The notes: generated by a model not told the origin, from the letters alone. Shown: positions 31,334-40,280, counted from the stretch's first letter. The stretch is 40,692 bases of DNA from Clostridia bacterium (GCA_017429695.1 JAFROK010000027.1:1-40692), one strand, 5' to 3'. A program made the numbers and translations.

Positions 31334-32164
31334 TTAACTCCCGCATTTCCTTCGGATCTCTTCCATTTTCAGCAGTCCTGCCAGCATGCTTCCGATTCCT
31401 GTTTTTCCCGGAATCAGCTTCCGGAAAGGATACAGCATTTTTATCGCAGCCCCGAACCCTTTTTTGTATCGGATATTCAGCCGGCAGTATGCCTTCCGGA
31501 AATTGAAATATTTTTCCAGGTAATCCTGGAAAGCTGTTTCATGCCGGATCGCCCGGGCCCCGTCGTTGATATAAAACTTTCCGTCAAACCGCTCCTTGTA
31601 TTGTTCCAGAATCCCGTTCACCATCGCCGCGTTAATCGCCAGCTTTTCCGTTTCGGGAATTGTCCGCAGCACCGTGAAATTCACTGATGCCCCCATGTCC
31701 TCCAGCAGGGCATATCCGCACATCCGGCCGTCTTCCACCCCGAACGCAGCGAATACATCATATTTTCCCCATTCCTTTATCGTTTCCCGGAATCCCGCTT
31801 CCGTAATGTTCGGCCTGTATTTCTCCGGCCATCCCTTGTAAGCTTCAACCGTCACCCGGAATAATTCATCCGTAAATTCATCCGGTGCTATCTTCCTGAA
31901 CGTAAAGTTCTTGTTTCCCTTGTTAATCTCATACCTGCGCTTGCTCTTCAGCGCGGATATGTCAAACGGCTCATCTTTGATCACATACCACCATTCGGTT
32001 TCCTGCCCGCAGTCCCAGTCATATGACCACCGGGCCAGGATTGGTTTTCCCCCGTTCATTTGCCATATGCTACCGTCTTCCACCGCCTGCAGGTTCACCG
32101 CTTCGTGCGGGGCCGTGGTCGGAATCGCCGCGTGATTATAGTATTCCCAGCCTGCTGTCTGCAT
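31334..32164 (-). CDS. GNAT/FemAB-like acyltransferase (putative)
   Basis: The 276-residue soluble protein has a GNAT-like central part: KSKRRYEINKGNKNFTFRKI, then VFAAFGVEDGRMCGYALLED, where a beta-strand pair and an acyl-CoA or aminoacyl-tRNA site would lie. I place it in the GNAT/FemAB fold group by pattern, not by a named family. It follows the initiating sugar transferase (32173) and the PglF-DegT pair, which would make a UDP-4-amino-sugar. It could N-acylate that sugar in place of PglD, or attach an amino acid. This role is inference from position. Confidence 0.6.
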   Translation of the reverse strand: MQTAGWEYYNHAAIPTTAPHEAVNLQAVEDGSIWQMNGGKPILARWSYDWDCGQETEWWYVIKDEPFDISALKSKRRYEINKGNKNFTFRKIAPDEFTDELFRVTVEAYKGWPEKYRPNITEAGFRETIKEWGKYDVFAAFGVEDGRMCGYALLEDMGASVNFTVLRTIPETEKLAINAAMVNGILEQYKERFDGKFYINDGARAIRHETAFQDYLEKYFNFRKAYCRLNIRYKKGFGAAIKMLYPFRKLIPGKTGIGSMLAGLLKMEEIRRKCGS

Positions 32165-32172
32165 GACCTCTG

Positions 32173-32862
32173 TTATCCTTCCTCAAACCTTCTCAGGAGT
32201 TCCCTGGCCTGCGCCTGAAGCGCGTCATACCGTTCCTTGCTGACCTTGTCGTCCTTCAGCAGTTCATCCCCGTAATCCAGCGCCGTCGCGTTTTCCCCGT
32301 CCGTAATCCCGTCCCGGTGAAACACCGCCGCCACTGTTTCCAGCAATATTCTCAGGTCGCCTGCAAATGAAATCTTCTCAATATACTTCAGGTCCCAGTT
32401 CAGCTTTTCTTCCCAGGTAATCGCGTTCCGCCCTTTCACCTGCGCCAACCCGGTCAGTCCGGGCCGCACAGTATGCCGCTTCCGGTGTTCCTCGCTCATA
32501 AACAGCATATCCCGCACCAGCTGCGGCCGCGGCCCCACAATCGCCATATCGCCAATGAATATGTTAATCAACTCCGGTAGTTCATCCAAAGATGTCGACC
32601 GTAAAAAAGCTCCATAGGGAATCAGCCGCTTCTCGTCCGGCAAAAGCTTTCCGTTCTCATCCTTTTCATTGGTCATCGTCCGGAATTTAATCAGCCGGAA
32701 AATCTGTTCATCCTTCCCCGGCCGCGGCTGCAGAAAGAAAGGATTCCCCTTCATTTTGATAGCCCCAACGATAGTCAAAACCAAAATCACCGGAGAAAGA
32801 ACAATCAAACCCAACAAACTCAAAACCAAATCGATGATCCGTTTAAAGCCCTTCGCATACAT
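32173..32862 (-). CDS. Undecaprenyl-phosphate sugar phosphotransferase (initiating enzyme)
   Basis: The 229-residue monotopic phosphoglycosyl transferase has one N-terminal re-entrant hydrophobic helix (residues 10-35), then FRTM, RSTSLDELPELINI, GDMAIVGPRP and RPGLTGLAQVKGRN. These are the signature of the bacterial sugar transferase family (PglC/EpsL/WcaJ). It transfers a phospho-sugar to undecaprenyl phosphate and so starts repeat-unit synthesis. The short PglC-like form fits a donor made by the PglF and DegT products, i.e. a UDP-diacylated or 4-amino-sugar. It precedes all the glycosyltransferases in the transcript. Confidence 0.93.
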   Translation of the reverse strand: MYAKGFKRIIDLVLSLLGLIVLSPVILVLTIVGAIKMKGNPFFLQPRPGKDEQIFRLIKFRTMTNEKDENGKLLPDEKRLIPYGAFLRSTSLDELPELINIFIGDMAIVGPRPQLVRDMLFMSEEHRKRHTVRPGLTGLAQVKGRNAITWEEKLNWDLKYIEKISFAGDLRILLETVAAVFHRDGITDGENATALDYGDELLKDDKVSKERYDALQAQARELLRRFEEG

Positions 32863-32916
32863 AAGAAAACCCCGCTGTCCCCATATCTCTCCTCAAAATT
32901 CCGCCCTCAATAATCA

Positions 32917-32984
32917 GGAACAGCGGGGACTGTCCCTTTCCCGTTTCGTATCGGTCGAAACGGAGGGACTGTCCCCCCTGTTCC
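32917..32984. repeat. Palindromic element C
   Basis: The outer arms GGAACAGCGGGGAC and GTCCCCCCTGTTCC enclose an inner stem CGTTTCG (32942-32948) / CGAAACG (32956-32962). Each outer arm also contains its own GGGACTGTCCC-like mini palindrome. It lies between the DegT gene and the sugar transferase gene. Same design as elements at 97, 11572 and 34418. Confidence 0.75.
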
Positions 32985-33019
32985 GTCGCAGCCCGTTTGA
33001 AAACCACCCGTTCTCCGTT

Positions 33020-34330
33020 TCACCCAAAACACCGATGAATAATCTCAATCACAACATCCTGCTGTTCCGTTGTCATCTTATTGTCGCTCGGCAAGCACAA
33101 TCCTCTCCTGAACAAATCCGCTCCGACATCCACGCCGCTCCCGGCGATATACGCATTGCTCCGTCCTCTTCCGTTCCCTTCCACGGTAATAAACTTATGT
33201 GTCCGGTAAATCGGCTGGCAATGCATCGGCTTCCATACTGGCCGCCCTTCCGCCTTGAAAGCCGCAATCGCTTCCAAGATTTCAGAAGGACTGCTCTTCC
33301 CGCTCTCAGACCGGTATAAATAATCATTCTCTCCCCGAACCTGGGGCGCCATAGCGTCCTCATCAATCAGCATACAGCTCAGCCAGAAGTTCGGCACCGA
33401 CTTCTCCGCGTCAAAGGGATTCATTGTCACCGGCAGATCCTTCAGCCCTTCTTTATACCGCTCATAAATTGCTTTCTTCTGCCTGATATGCTCATCCAGG
33501 TAAGGCAGCTGTCCCCGGATAACACCGGCCACAATATTGGATATCCGGTAATTATACCCAATCTCTTCATGCTGATACCAAGGCGCCGCTTCACGGCTCT
33601 GGGTAGACCATTTCCGCACTTTTTCAGCGTCTTCTTTGGAATCCGTTAAAAACATTCCGCCGGAAGAACCGGTAATAATCTTATTCCCGTTAAAGGAGAT
33701 ACAGTTATAATCTCCCAACGATCCGGTCTCCACCCATTTTCCGTTCAGTTTATATTTCGCCCCAAGGCTCTCCGCAGCGTCTTCGACAATCAGTGCGCCA
33801 TGTTCATCCGCAATCGCCTTAATCTCTTCCATCTTGCCGGGAGTCCCGTAAAGATGCGCCAGGACAATCAGTTTCGTATCCGGATACATCTCAAAAGCTT
33901 TCTTCAAAGCTTCCGGATCCATATTCCATGTATCCCGTTCTGTATCAATAAATACGGCTTCCCCGTCTTCATATGCTACCGGATTGATGGAAGCGTCAAA
34001 GGTCACATCCGAGCAGAACACTCGCTTGCCCTGCAGCGTACCTTCATTCGGCCGGGCCATCCCGTAAAGCCGCTCTCCGGCCAGTTTCGTCGCCAGATGA
34101 AGCGCTGCCGTTCCAGCGGAAAGTCCGACTGCGTATTTGACACCTACATATTCCGCAATCTGTTTTTCAATCTCATCGATATTCTTACCAACGGTAGAAA
34201 CCCAGTTGGTCAGAATAGCGTCATCCACCCACCGCTGTTCATCCCCATGCATAGTAGGCGAAGCTAGCCAAACCCGGGAAGGAAAAGGCTCCAATCCCCT
34301 GAACCGCGGATCATTCTTGATATCAATCAT
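33020..34330 (-). CDS. DegT/DnrJ/EryC1/StrS aminotransferase
   Basis: The 436-residue PLP-dependent sugar aminotransferase has the family blocks SAGTAALHLA (71-80), VEDAAESLGAKY (182-193) and SFNGNKIITGSSGG with the PLP-binding lysine K217. Such enzymes aminate 4-keto NDP-sugars. Lying directly after the two PglF-like genes, it most likely aminates their UDP-4-keto-6-deoxy-HexNAc product, like PglE in bacillosamine synthesis. Gene order PglF, DegT and initiating transferase supports that. A GAGG ribosome site precedes the ATG. The exact stereochemistry is unknown. Confidence 0.93.
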   Translation of the reverse strand: MIDIKNDPRFRGLEPFPSRVWLASPTMHGDEQRWVDDAILTNWVSTVGKNIDEIEKQIAEYVGVKYAVGLSAGTAALHLATKLAGERLYGMARPNEGTLQGKRVFCSDVTFDASINPVAYEDGEAVFIDTERDTWNMDPEALKKAFEMYPDTKLIVLAHLYGTPGKMEEIKAIADEHGALIVEDAAESLGAKYKLNGKWVETGSLGDYNCISFNGNKIITGSSGGMFLTDSKEDAEKVRKWSTQSREAAPWYQHEEIGYNYRISNIVAGVIRGQLPYLDEHIRQKKAIYERYKEGLKDLPVTMNPFDAEKSVPNFWLSCMLIDEDAMAPQVRGENDYLYRSESGKSSPSEILEAIAAFKAEGRPVWKPMHCQPIYRTHKFITVEGNGRGRSNAYIAGSGVDVGADLFRRGLCLPSDNKMTTEQQDVVIEIIHRCFG

Positions 34331-34417
34331 ATAAAAACCTCACGACATATGCTAATCTTATTCTATCAAACGAATTCGAGGAATCTTTCTGTTGAATACA
34401 AACCGGAGCGGACGAAT

Positions 34418-34484
34418 GGAACGCGGGGACGGTACCATTTGTTACGTGTTCGGCCGGAACAAATGGGCCTGTCCCCTGCGTTCC
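34418..34484. repeat. Palindromic element B
   Basis: The outer arms GGAACGCGGGGAC-GG and CCTGTCCCCTGCGTTCC pair with small bulges. They enclose a perfect 9-bp stem CCATTTGTT/AACAAATGG around GTGTTCGGCCGG. It is nearly the same as element A at 11572. It lies in the gap between the short PglF paralogue and the DegT gene. Confidence 0.8.
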
Positions 34485-34514
34485 AGCCCACCGGAGCAAT
34501 ACACCCCATTCTTA

Positions 34515-35516
34515 TCAGAAGAAACTCACATCTTCTCCCGTTTGTTCTTTATGCTGTTGCGCCCAGGCATCATACCCGACATAAGCCGAAGAACTCGACT
34601 TAATCAGTTCCACCTTGGCCCCTTCAATACTCTTAATCTCAAACCGGTCCTTCAAGTTCTGAAGCGCTTCTTCACCAGAACTGTACTCCGTCTCTTTCCC
34701 ATCAACAACCAAGATAACCTTCCCCTTGACAAGTTCCAGAAGACTGCTCGTCGGAATTCGTCCGCCCAGATTGGATAGATAACCGGTATAGTCCTGAAGC
34801 TCAATACCAGCCTCTTCGCATTTTTCCTTAATCTCTTTCCGCTTTTCAGCGCTCAAATTCGGATCCGCGATAAATACCGCCCGGACAGTCGGCAGTTTTT
34901 CCGCATAATCACCAACCACGCCGATCCCGTCCAGTGTTTTTCCGGCCATTTTCTCGTCCACAACCACCGTCACCCTAAACGGCGTATCTTCCAGATGGTG
35001 AATCGCTTTCCTGGCCGTTTCTCCAGCCCCGATGACCATACTCGGCACAGACGGCGTATTTCTGGCCGCGATTTTCTTCTTTTCCACCAGGAAGATCCGG
35101 TATCCGAACCGGATCAGGCTGACAAACACAAACTGCAGCACCGCACCAATCACATAATACAGAATCGGCATCCGGCCCTTATCGCTCGGTGGAAGGATGA
35201 ATATCGTTCCGATAATCTGAATCACAATCGTAATGGCGTTGGCAGCAATAATCCGGTTCATATCATTGATCCCGGCAAAGCGCCACATACCACCGTAAAG
35301 CTTCATCAGGGCAAACACGATTAAGCATAGCACCGTATAAATCGGAGCAAATCGCAAGAATGCGGGAATATATGTATCGGTCGCAATATCGCTGAAGATA
35401 CCCCTCATGGAAAACTGGACAACCAGCGCCAGAAAATAGGCAGCATTCACCGCCACAATGTCCAGCAGTACAATCCATAGGTCTTTGGCAATACTGTCCC
35501 AGAATTTCTTCTTCAA
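34515..35516 (-). CDS. PglF-like protein lacking the catalytic dehydratase domain
   Basis: The 333-residue protein has four N-terminal membrane helices (residues 10-135) and a Rossmann domain with VIGAGETARKAI (residues 160-172), followed by about 150 residues. This matches the first half (about 300 residues) of the 669-residue PglF-like protein next door, with similar membrane helices. The second, catalytic SDR domain (TGGGGSIG, STDK, YxxxK-equivalent MGASKR) is absent. It ends in a short unique tail (SSAYVGYDAWAQQHKEQTGE). Starts at TTG (35516) with AAAGGA upstream. It may regulate or bind the full-length enzyme, or sense a nucleotide. Confidence 0.85.
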   Translation of the reverse strand: MKKKFWDSIAKDLWIVLLDIVAVNAAYFLALVVQFSMRGIFSDIATDTYIPAFLRFAPIYTVLCLIVFALMKLYGGMWRFAGINDMNRIIAANAITIVIQIIGTIFILPPSDKGRMPILYYVIGAVLQFVFVSLIRFGYRIFLVEKKKIAARNTPSVPSMVIGAGETARKAIHHLEDTPFRVTVVVDEKMAGKTLDGIGVVGDYAEKLPTVRAVFIADPNLSAEKRKEIKEKCEEAGIELQDYTGYLSNLGGRIPTSSLLELVKGKVILVVDGKETEYSSGEEALQNLKDRFEIKSIEGAKVELIKSSSSAYVGYDAWAQQHKEQTGEDVSFF

Positions 35517-35567
35517 AACAAATCAGGTCCTTTCTGTCAAGCTTATCTTTCCGAACGCTCTTCAAAA

Positions 35568-35678
35568 TCATTCTGAGCGCTCTTCGTCATCATCCCAAGC
35601 GCCTTTTGTCATCCCTAACGTCTTTATCGTCATCCTGAGCGCCTTTTTATCGTCATCCTGAGCGAAGCGAAGGATCTC
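35568..35678. repeat. Tandem array of TCATCCTGAGCG units
   Basis: About five degenerate copies of a 21-23 base unit start with TCAT(C/T)C-TGAGCG(C) or close variants, for example TCATTCTGAGCGCTCTTCG and TCATCCTGAGCGCCTTTTT. The last copy is the full dispersed-repeat form (TCATCCTGAGCGAAGCGAAG). The array fills the gap between the two PglF-like genes and ends at the stop codon of the longer one. Confidence 0.75.
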
Positions 35679-35679
35679 C

Positions 35680-37689
35680 TCAAGCTGGATGATAAGTCTC
35701 CACCATATCCTGAACCAACCGCCTGATACACTCCTCTTTATTGCTGTAAGCCGTCTCCATCAACTTCTCCAGCTTCCCGAGGAACACTTCCTCATCAAAC
35801 GCCAGCGGTTTCCCAATATGAATCAGATCATTATCCGTCTTCTGCAGCCCTTCCTCCGCCATCAGCTTTTCTTCATACAGCTTCTCTCCCGGACGAAGAC
35901 CGGTATACTCAATCTTGATATCCTCATCCGGCTTGAATCCGGAAAGCCTAATCAGGTTCCTGGCCAGATCAGCAATCTTTACCGGCGACCCCATATCCAA
36001 TACGAAAATCTCTCCGCCCTTGGCATATGTTCCCGCCAACATCACCAGGCTCACTGCTTCCGGAATCGTCATAAAGTACCGGATAATATCCGGATGGGTC
36101 ACCGTCACCGGTCCGCCCTTTTCAATCTGTTTTTTGAAGATCGGAATCACCGAGCCATTAGAACCCAGCACATTCCCGAATCGGACAGCAACGAACTCTG
36201 TTTTGATGTCATCAAAAACTTTGCCTGTGCCATCCTTATCGGCATTCTCCAGTCCTTCATGAGTAAAAAGCTGGGGAATATCTCCCGCTTTTCCTTCCTT
36301 GATCTTCTTGTCAAAAGACTGGATAATCATTTCACAAAGCCGTTTAGAAGCACCCATGATGTTCGTCGGATTGACAGCCTTATCCGTGCTGATCAGCACA
36401 AACTTTTCGCATCCGTGCACCATGGCGGCATATGCAGTCTTATAGGTCCCGATAGCGTTATTCTTAATCGCTTCGCACGGACTGTCTTCCATCAGCGGAA
36501 CATGCTTATGGGCCGCCGCGTGGTAAACAATCTGTGGCCGGTATTTCTCAAACAGTTCAAACATCCGCCGGCTGTCCCGAACGGATCCGATAATCGTCTC
36601 AAGGTTCAGTTCCGGATATTTTTCTCGCAGCTCTAATTGAATGCTGTAAGCATTGTTTTCATATACATCGAAGATAATCAGCTGCTTTGGCTGGTGCGCT
36701 GCGATTTGCCGGCATAGTTCCGATCCGATGGACCCACCCCCGCCTGTCACCAAGACCGTTTTACCGGTAATGAAGTCAAATACTTCCTTCATATCCGTCT
36801 GGATAGGGTCCCGGCCCAGCAGGTCTTCAATGGACACATCCTTCATGGCACTGACGCTGACTTCACCGTTTACCAGTTGGTAAAGTCCCGGTAGGGATTT
36901 CAGCTTACATCCGGTCTCATTGCAGATCGTCAGGATATCCCGCTTCTCCTGCATGGTGGCACTGGGAATAGCCATCAGGATTTCATCAACTTTAAATTCT
37001 TCCGCCGCCTTCAGAATATCATCCCGTCCGCCGACAATCGGAATGCCATCCATATACCGGCGCCATTTGTTGGGGTTGTCGTCGATGATACAAACAACCT
37101 TGTCGGTGACTTCCTTGGCATGGGACATTTCCCGCAGGATCGCCTGGGCCGCGTTGCCGGCGCCGATGAGCATGATTCTTTTCGAATCATTCTCTGCATT
37201 CTCACTGCGTCGTTTCAGAATCTGGATAAACCGGAAGGAGAAGCGAATGCCCAGTAAAAGGATCACCTGGAAAACAGCACCAAAGAGATAATAGGATACC
37301 GGCATCTTTTTCAGAAGAACTGTAATCAGGATGGTATGCAGCACAGAAGAAACAAGAGAACCCAGCACGGTCCGCACAAACTCCGAAAAACTCGCGAACC
37401 GCCACATACAGTTATACATCCGAAAAAGCAGGAAAATGATAATGCTCCCGGCTGCGCACGGTAGTATAAACTGATTGAAGGGTTCCAGGAACCGCTTGTC
37501 AATCGCGCTGTATTTCCCGTCAAAACGGACCCAGAGCGCCAGGAAATAGGCGGCGCATACAGCCACGAAGTCATAGGCAATCATGAGCAGGGAAATGACA
37601 TGCCAGTGCTCAATCTGGCATTTGCCGATGCGCAGGATTTTCCCGTTGCGGAAAGTGCTCTGGTGTTCGGGTTGCTTTTGCTGGCTCAA
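35680..37689 (-). CDS. PglF/CapD-like UDP-sugar 4,6-dehydratase
   Basis: The 669-residue protein has four membrane helices (30-150), a CoA-binding-like Rossmann domain (IGAGNAAQAIL at 175-185) and a C-terminal SDR dehydratase domain. The SDR shows TGGGGSIG (315-322), AAAHKHVPLME (391-401) and STDKAVNPTNIMGASKR (434-450), the standard signature of PglF/FlaA1-type UDP-GlcNAc 4,6-dehydratases. It makes the UDP-4-keto-6-deoxy sugar for the downstream DegT aminotransferase. A strong AAGGAGG site precedes the ATG. It is the third gene of the leftward operon. Confidence 0.95.
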   Translation of the reverse strand: MSQQKQPEHQSTFRNGKILRIGKCQIEHWHVISLLMIAYDFVAVCAAYFLALWVRFDGKYSAIDKRFLEPFNQFILPCAAGSIIIFLLFRMYNCMWRFASFSEFVRTVLGSLVSSVLHTILITVLLKKMPVSYYLFGAVFQVILLLGIRFSFRFIQILKRRSENAENDSKRIMLIGAGNAAQAILREMSHAKEVTDKVVCIIDDNPNKWRRYMDGIPIVGGRDDILKAAEEFKVDEILMAIPSATMQEKRDILTICNETGCKLKSLPGLYQLVNGEVSVSAMKDVSIEDLLGRDPIQTDMKEVFDFITGKTVLVTGGGGSIGSELCRQIAAHQPKQLIIFDVYENNAYSIQLELREKYPELNLETIIGSVRDSRRMFELFEKYRPQIVYHAAAHKHVPLMEDSPCEAIKNNAIGTYKTAYAAMVHGCEKFVLISTDKAVNPTNIMGASKRLCEMIIQSFDKKIKEGKAGDIPQLFTHEGLENADKDGTGKVFDDIKTEFVAVRFGNVLGSNGSVIPIFKKQIEKGGPVTVTHPDIIRYFMTIPEAVSLVMLAGTYAKGGEIFVLDMGSPVKIADLARNLIRLSGFKPDEDIKIEYTGLRPGEKLYEEKLMAEEGLQKTDNDLIHIGKPLAFDEEVFLGKLEKLMETAYSNKEECIRRLVQDMVETYHPA

Positions 37690-37766
37690 TGAGTTAATCC
37701 TCCTTGTGGGTAATCCTTAATTAGCATTCATGAGTCTTGTGCTTGTGTTAAAAAAGATGGATAGAA

Positions 37767-39029
37767 TTAATGCAGTATGCCGCTTTCCGTTTGAACAATA
37801 TTACCATCCAGGTCATAAAATGTCCTTAGCAATAGTTCCCCTTTCCTGTTGTATTCATTTTTATAACTTGCATAACCAGCAGAATTAAGAGTCGGTTTCC
37901 CACATATATCAAGATTCTTTTCAGCAATCAGGCGATCTCTTAAATCATATTCTCTTTCATATCCGGCTATCCCCGTATCATCTGCTACGCCTTTTCCTTC
38001 CAGATCTGTACAAAACTCGCGAATAATATGCCCATCATTATCGTAGGTATAGGTAATAGTCGCATAACCCTTTTCGCCATTCGTTGGAAGGCCGTAATCA
38101 TTCAGGCAGGTTACAGAAACAATTTGTCCCAATTCATTTCTTTCTTTTTTAACAGAAGGGATACCATGAACCTTGTATATTCCATACACATCAACTTGTG
38201 TTAAAAATTGAAAACCAGCCTTGTTTAATTCATCATTTTTCCCTTCGTATGTATTATTTGTCACAAGATATTGATATCCGTCATCAAGCATCGCTGAAGC
38301 CACGTTTGAGTATTGACCATTACACAAATAATTGTATACCCTGTTCCCTAGTTCACTTTGGACGCCATAGCCAAGTATATCCCGACCATAAAGCATTCGT
38401 ATTTTCGGTGTATATTGCCGTATAAAAACGCTCGGCCAGGCATCGGCAACCACATACGGGTTGTCATCATATGTCAGAAGAGTTTCCGCTATATCAACAA
38501 ACGGTTGCTCGATTTTTACTTCGTTGGTTGGTTTGAAAAAACGCGCAAGGCGCTGATCATATGTATATGAACCCAGAAGAACAAATAATCCGGCAAATGC
38601 AACAGCAATAATTCCTTTTGTGTATTGAAATTTGATTTTTTCTTCGATCATCCCAGGTAAGGCAGCACATATTGGAATGATTGGAACAATCCATAGGAGT
38701 CGCCAGAAATAACCGGTTTCGGTAACCTTTTCAAACTTTTCCTTTGTTAAAGGATTCATTACAAGAACTATAATAATCAAGGCCGGAATTGCAAAAGAAA
38801 CTCTCCTTTTTTTCCAGAAGAGGAGGAGCAAAAGAAGACATACCAGAGCGATATAATAGAACCAGTTTCCTTCAACGCCGCTTTCTATCAGGTTGGCCAT
38901 TGCTGTCCTTGCTTCTTCGCTGATGATCTCCCGCATAACCTCATGCAGGTTGACTCCCAGCAATCTCATCAGGTCCAACTGCATATCAGTGCCAATCAGC
39001 CTATTAACATTTTCAAAAAATGTTTCCAT
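37767..39029 (-). CDS. Membrane protein with C-terminal YD-like repeats
   Basis: The 420-residue protein has several membrane helices (residues 55-75, 78-96, 107-125, 138-155), a luminal-type domain (160-290) and a tail of about four YD-like repeat units (294-420). Each unit reads roughly as NxxGxI...YD-xxGxxI...DLxGxxV (for example TYTYDNDGHI, YDLRDRLIAEKNLDICGKPT and TFYDLDGNIVQ). Such tails occur in surface proteins of gut Firmicutes. The gene has a clear AAGGAG site and follows the 39065 gene by 35 bases, so it may be the partner or the split second half of a GT-C-like membrane enzyme. The region is visibly more AT-rich than the operon core. Function unknown. Confidence 0.75.
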   Translation of the reverse strand: METFFENVNRLIGTDMQLDLMRLLGVNLHEVMREIISEEARTAMANLIESGVEGNWFYYIALVCLLLLLLFWKKRRVSFAIPALIIIVLVMNPLTKEKFEKVTETGYFWRLLWIVPIIPICAALPGMIEEKIKFQYTKGIIAVAFAGLFVLLGSYTYDQRLARFFKPTNEVKIEQPFVDIAETLLTYDDNPYVVADAWPSVFIRQYTPKIRMLYGRDILGYGVQSELGNRVYNYLCNGQYSNVASAMLDDGYQYLVTNNTYEGKNDELNKAGFQFLTQVDVYGIYKVHGIPSVKKERNELGQIVSVTCLNDYGLPTNGEKGYATITYTYDNDGHIIREFCTDLEGKGVADDTGIAGYEREYDLRDRLIAEKNLDICGKPTLNSAGYASYKNEYNRKGELLLRTFYDLDGNIVQTESGILH

Positions 39030-39064
39030 TATTTCTCCTTAACAGGTAAAACATGTACTGTTTG

Positions 39065-40105
39065 TCAATATGCACTCATGTAATAAATCACTTCAAATAC
39101 TCCAGCCGGTGCTATAGACAGCAGGAACCACCAAATGTCCTTAAACCGTTTGCAGCAAATGATGTAAATGCCAAAAATACCAATAAGGATTAATGGCAAA
39201 ACGATCCCGAGCCCGGATAACAGGCATGATCCACAGCACATCACAGTGAGAACAATCCAGTTTGTCGGACTGTTATCTTCTTGGATTGTGAGTAATTGAT
39301 AGATAATCGCTGGAATAGCTATCGCCTCAACGACGCCCTTTCCTTGCCAAATTCGGGTTAGGGTATGTACCGGCGGTGCACCCTCATTAATTGCAGGACC
39401 GGCAAAGTAAAGATGAATAACTGCAACTAGGAAAAGGAAAATGACTCTCTCGCTTGTCCCTTTAAAGAGTCTGGCTCCCATGCAGGCATATGCCAGATAA
39501 CTGATAACAAGCAGAAGAGGAGCATAATAAGTATGCGCCAATGCCGAAGGTATCGTTGCAGTCATTTTGGAAAGAAATGCCAAATAGATCGGCCATGGTG
39601 AATAAACATCCCGGATCGGAACTCCGGAAAAATTTCCGAAGTATTCGCCCGTTTCAGGCTGATAGAGCAACATCTTGTTATAGTAGAGCACATCATTTGC
39701 CTCTGCGATAAAACGGGCATCATCCTGATCAATATGCATGCTTGAATAATATTTATATGCTTGGAAGCCAATCAAAATGATGGTTACGAGGAACATCACC
39801 CAAATGACAGGCGCGATTGGGATTTTGATTTTGAAGTTTTTCGGACTTTTGATAATGCTAAAGATTCCTAAAACCATTGCTGCTGTCATAAAAACGGAGA
39901 AAGAAACAACCAATAACATGAAAGATGTTTTGAGGAAAATCATCGGTACAGCTAGGATCTGAAACACTGCCCACATAAGGAACTGACCGCAAAGATAGGA
40001 TTTCAAAAAAGATCCCCAGGTAATGGTGTCACCTTTTTTATGAAAAACAAAACCTACAGGCAATGGAATTAAAAATACTAGTGCAAACAAGAATAATCTA
40101 AGCAA
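39065..40105 (-). CDS. Polytopic membrane protein, DUF6077/GT-C-like
   Basis: The 346-residue hydrophobic protein has about nine membrane segments. It starts at a TTG (40105) with AAGGAGG seven bases upstream. The DQDDARFIAE and EYFGNFSGVPIRD loop between the early helices resembles GT-C or DUF6077-type proteins of gut Clostridia, whose acidic pair after the first helices is often the active site. I have moderate confidence in the family name. It is the first gene of the visible operon. No promoter of consensus quality was found in the 175 bases upstream, so the transcript may begin further right or use a weak promoter. Confidence 0.7.
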   Translation of the reverse strand: MLRLFLFALVFLIPLPVGFVFHKKGDTITWGSFLKSYLCGQFLMWAVFQILAVPMIFLKTSFMLLVVSFSVFMTAAMVLGIFSIIKSPKNFKIKIPIAPVIWVMFLVTIILIGFQAYKYYSSMHIDQDDARFIAEANDVLYYNKMLLYQPETGEYFGNFSGVPIRDVYSPWPIYLAFLSKMTATIPSALAHTYYAPLLLVISYLAYACMGARLFKGTSERVIFLFLVAVIHLYFAGPAINEGAPPVHTLTRIWQGKGVVEAIAIPAIIYQLLTIQEDNSPTNWIVLTVMCCGSCLLSGLGIVLPLILIGIFGIYIICCKRFKDIWWFLLSIAPAGVFEVIYYMSAY

Positions 40106-40280
40106 TGATCTTCCTCCTTAGCAGGGAAAACCTTCATCTCTCTGTCATCGACCAGATATTTGTGGGGAGATTTGCCTTAAAAGAATTGACGGCTACAATT
40201 ATGGTTTTGCTTGAAAGTGAACGCTTGATTAACCGCATGTGGTTAGGTGATTTTGCTCTTCACATACAGAATGTACTGAG

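Noticed and set aside
35568-35678. CRISPR array
   Set aside because: The units are degenerate, are spaced head to tail without unique spacers, and no cas gene is present.
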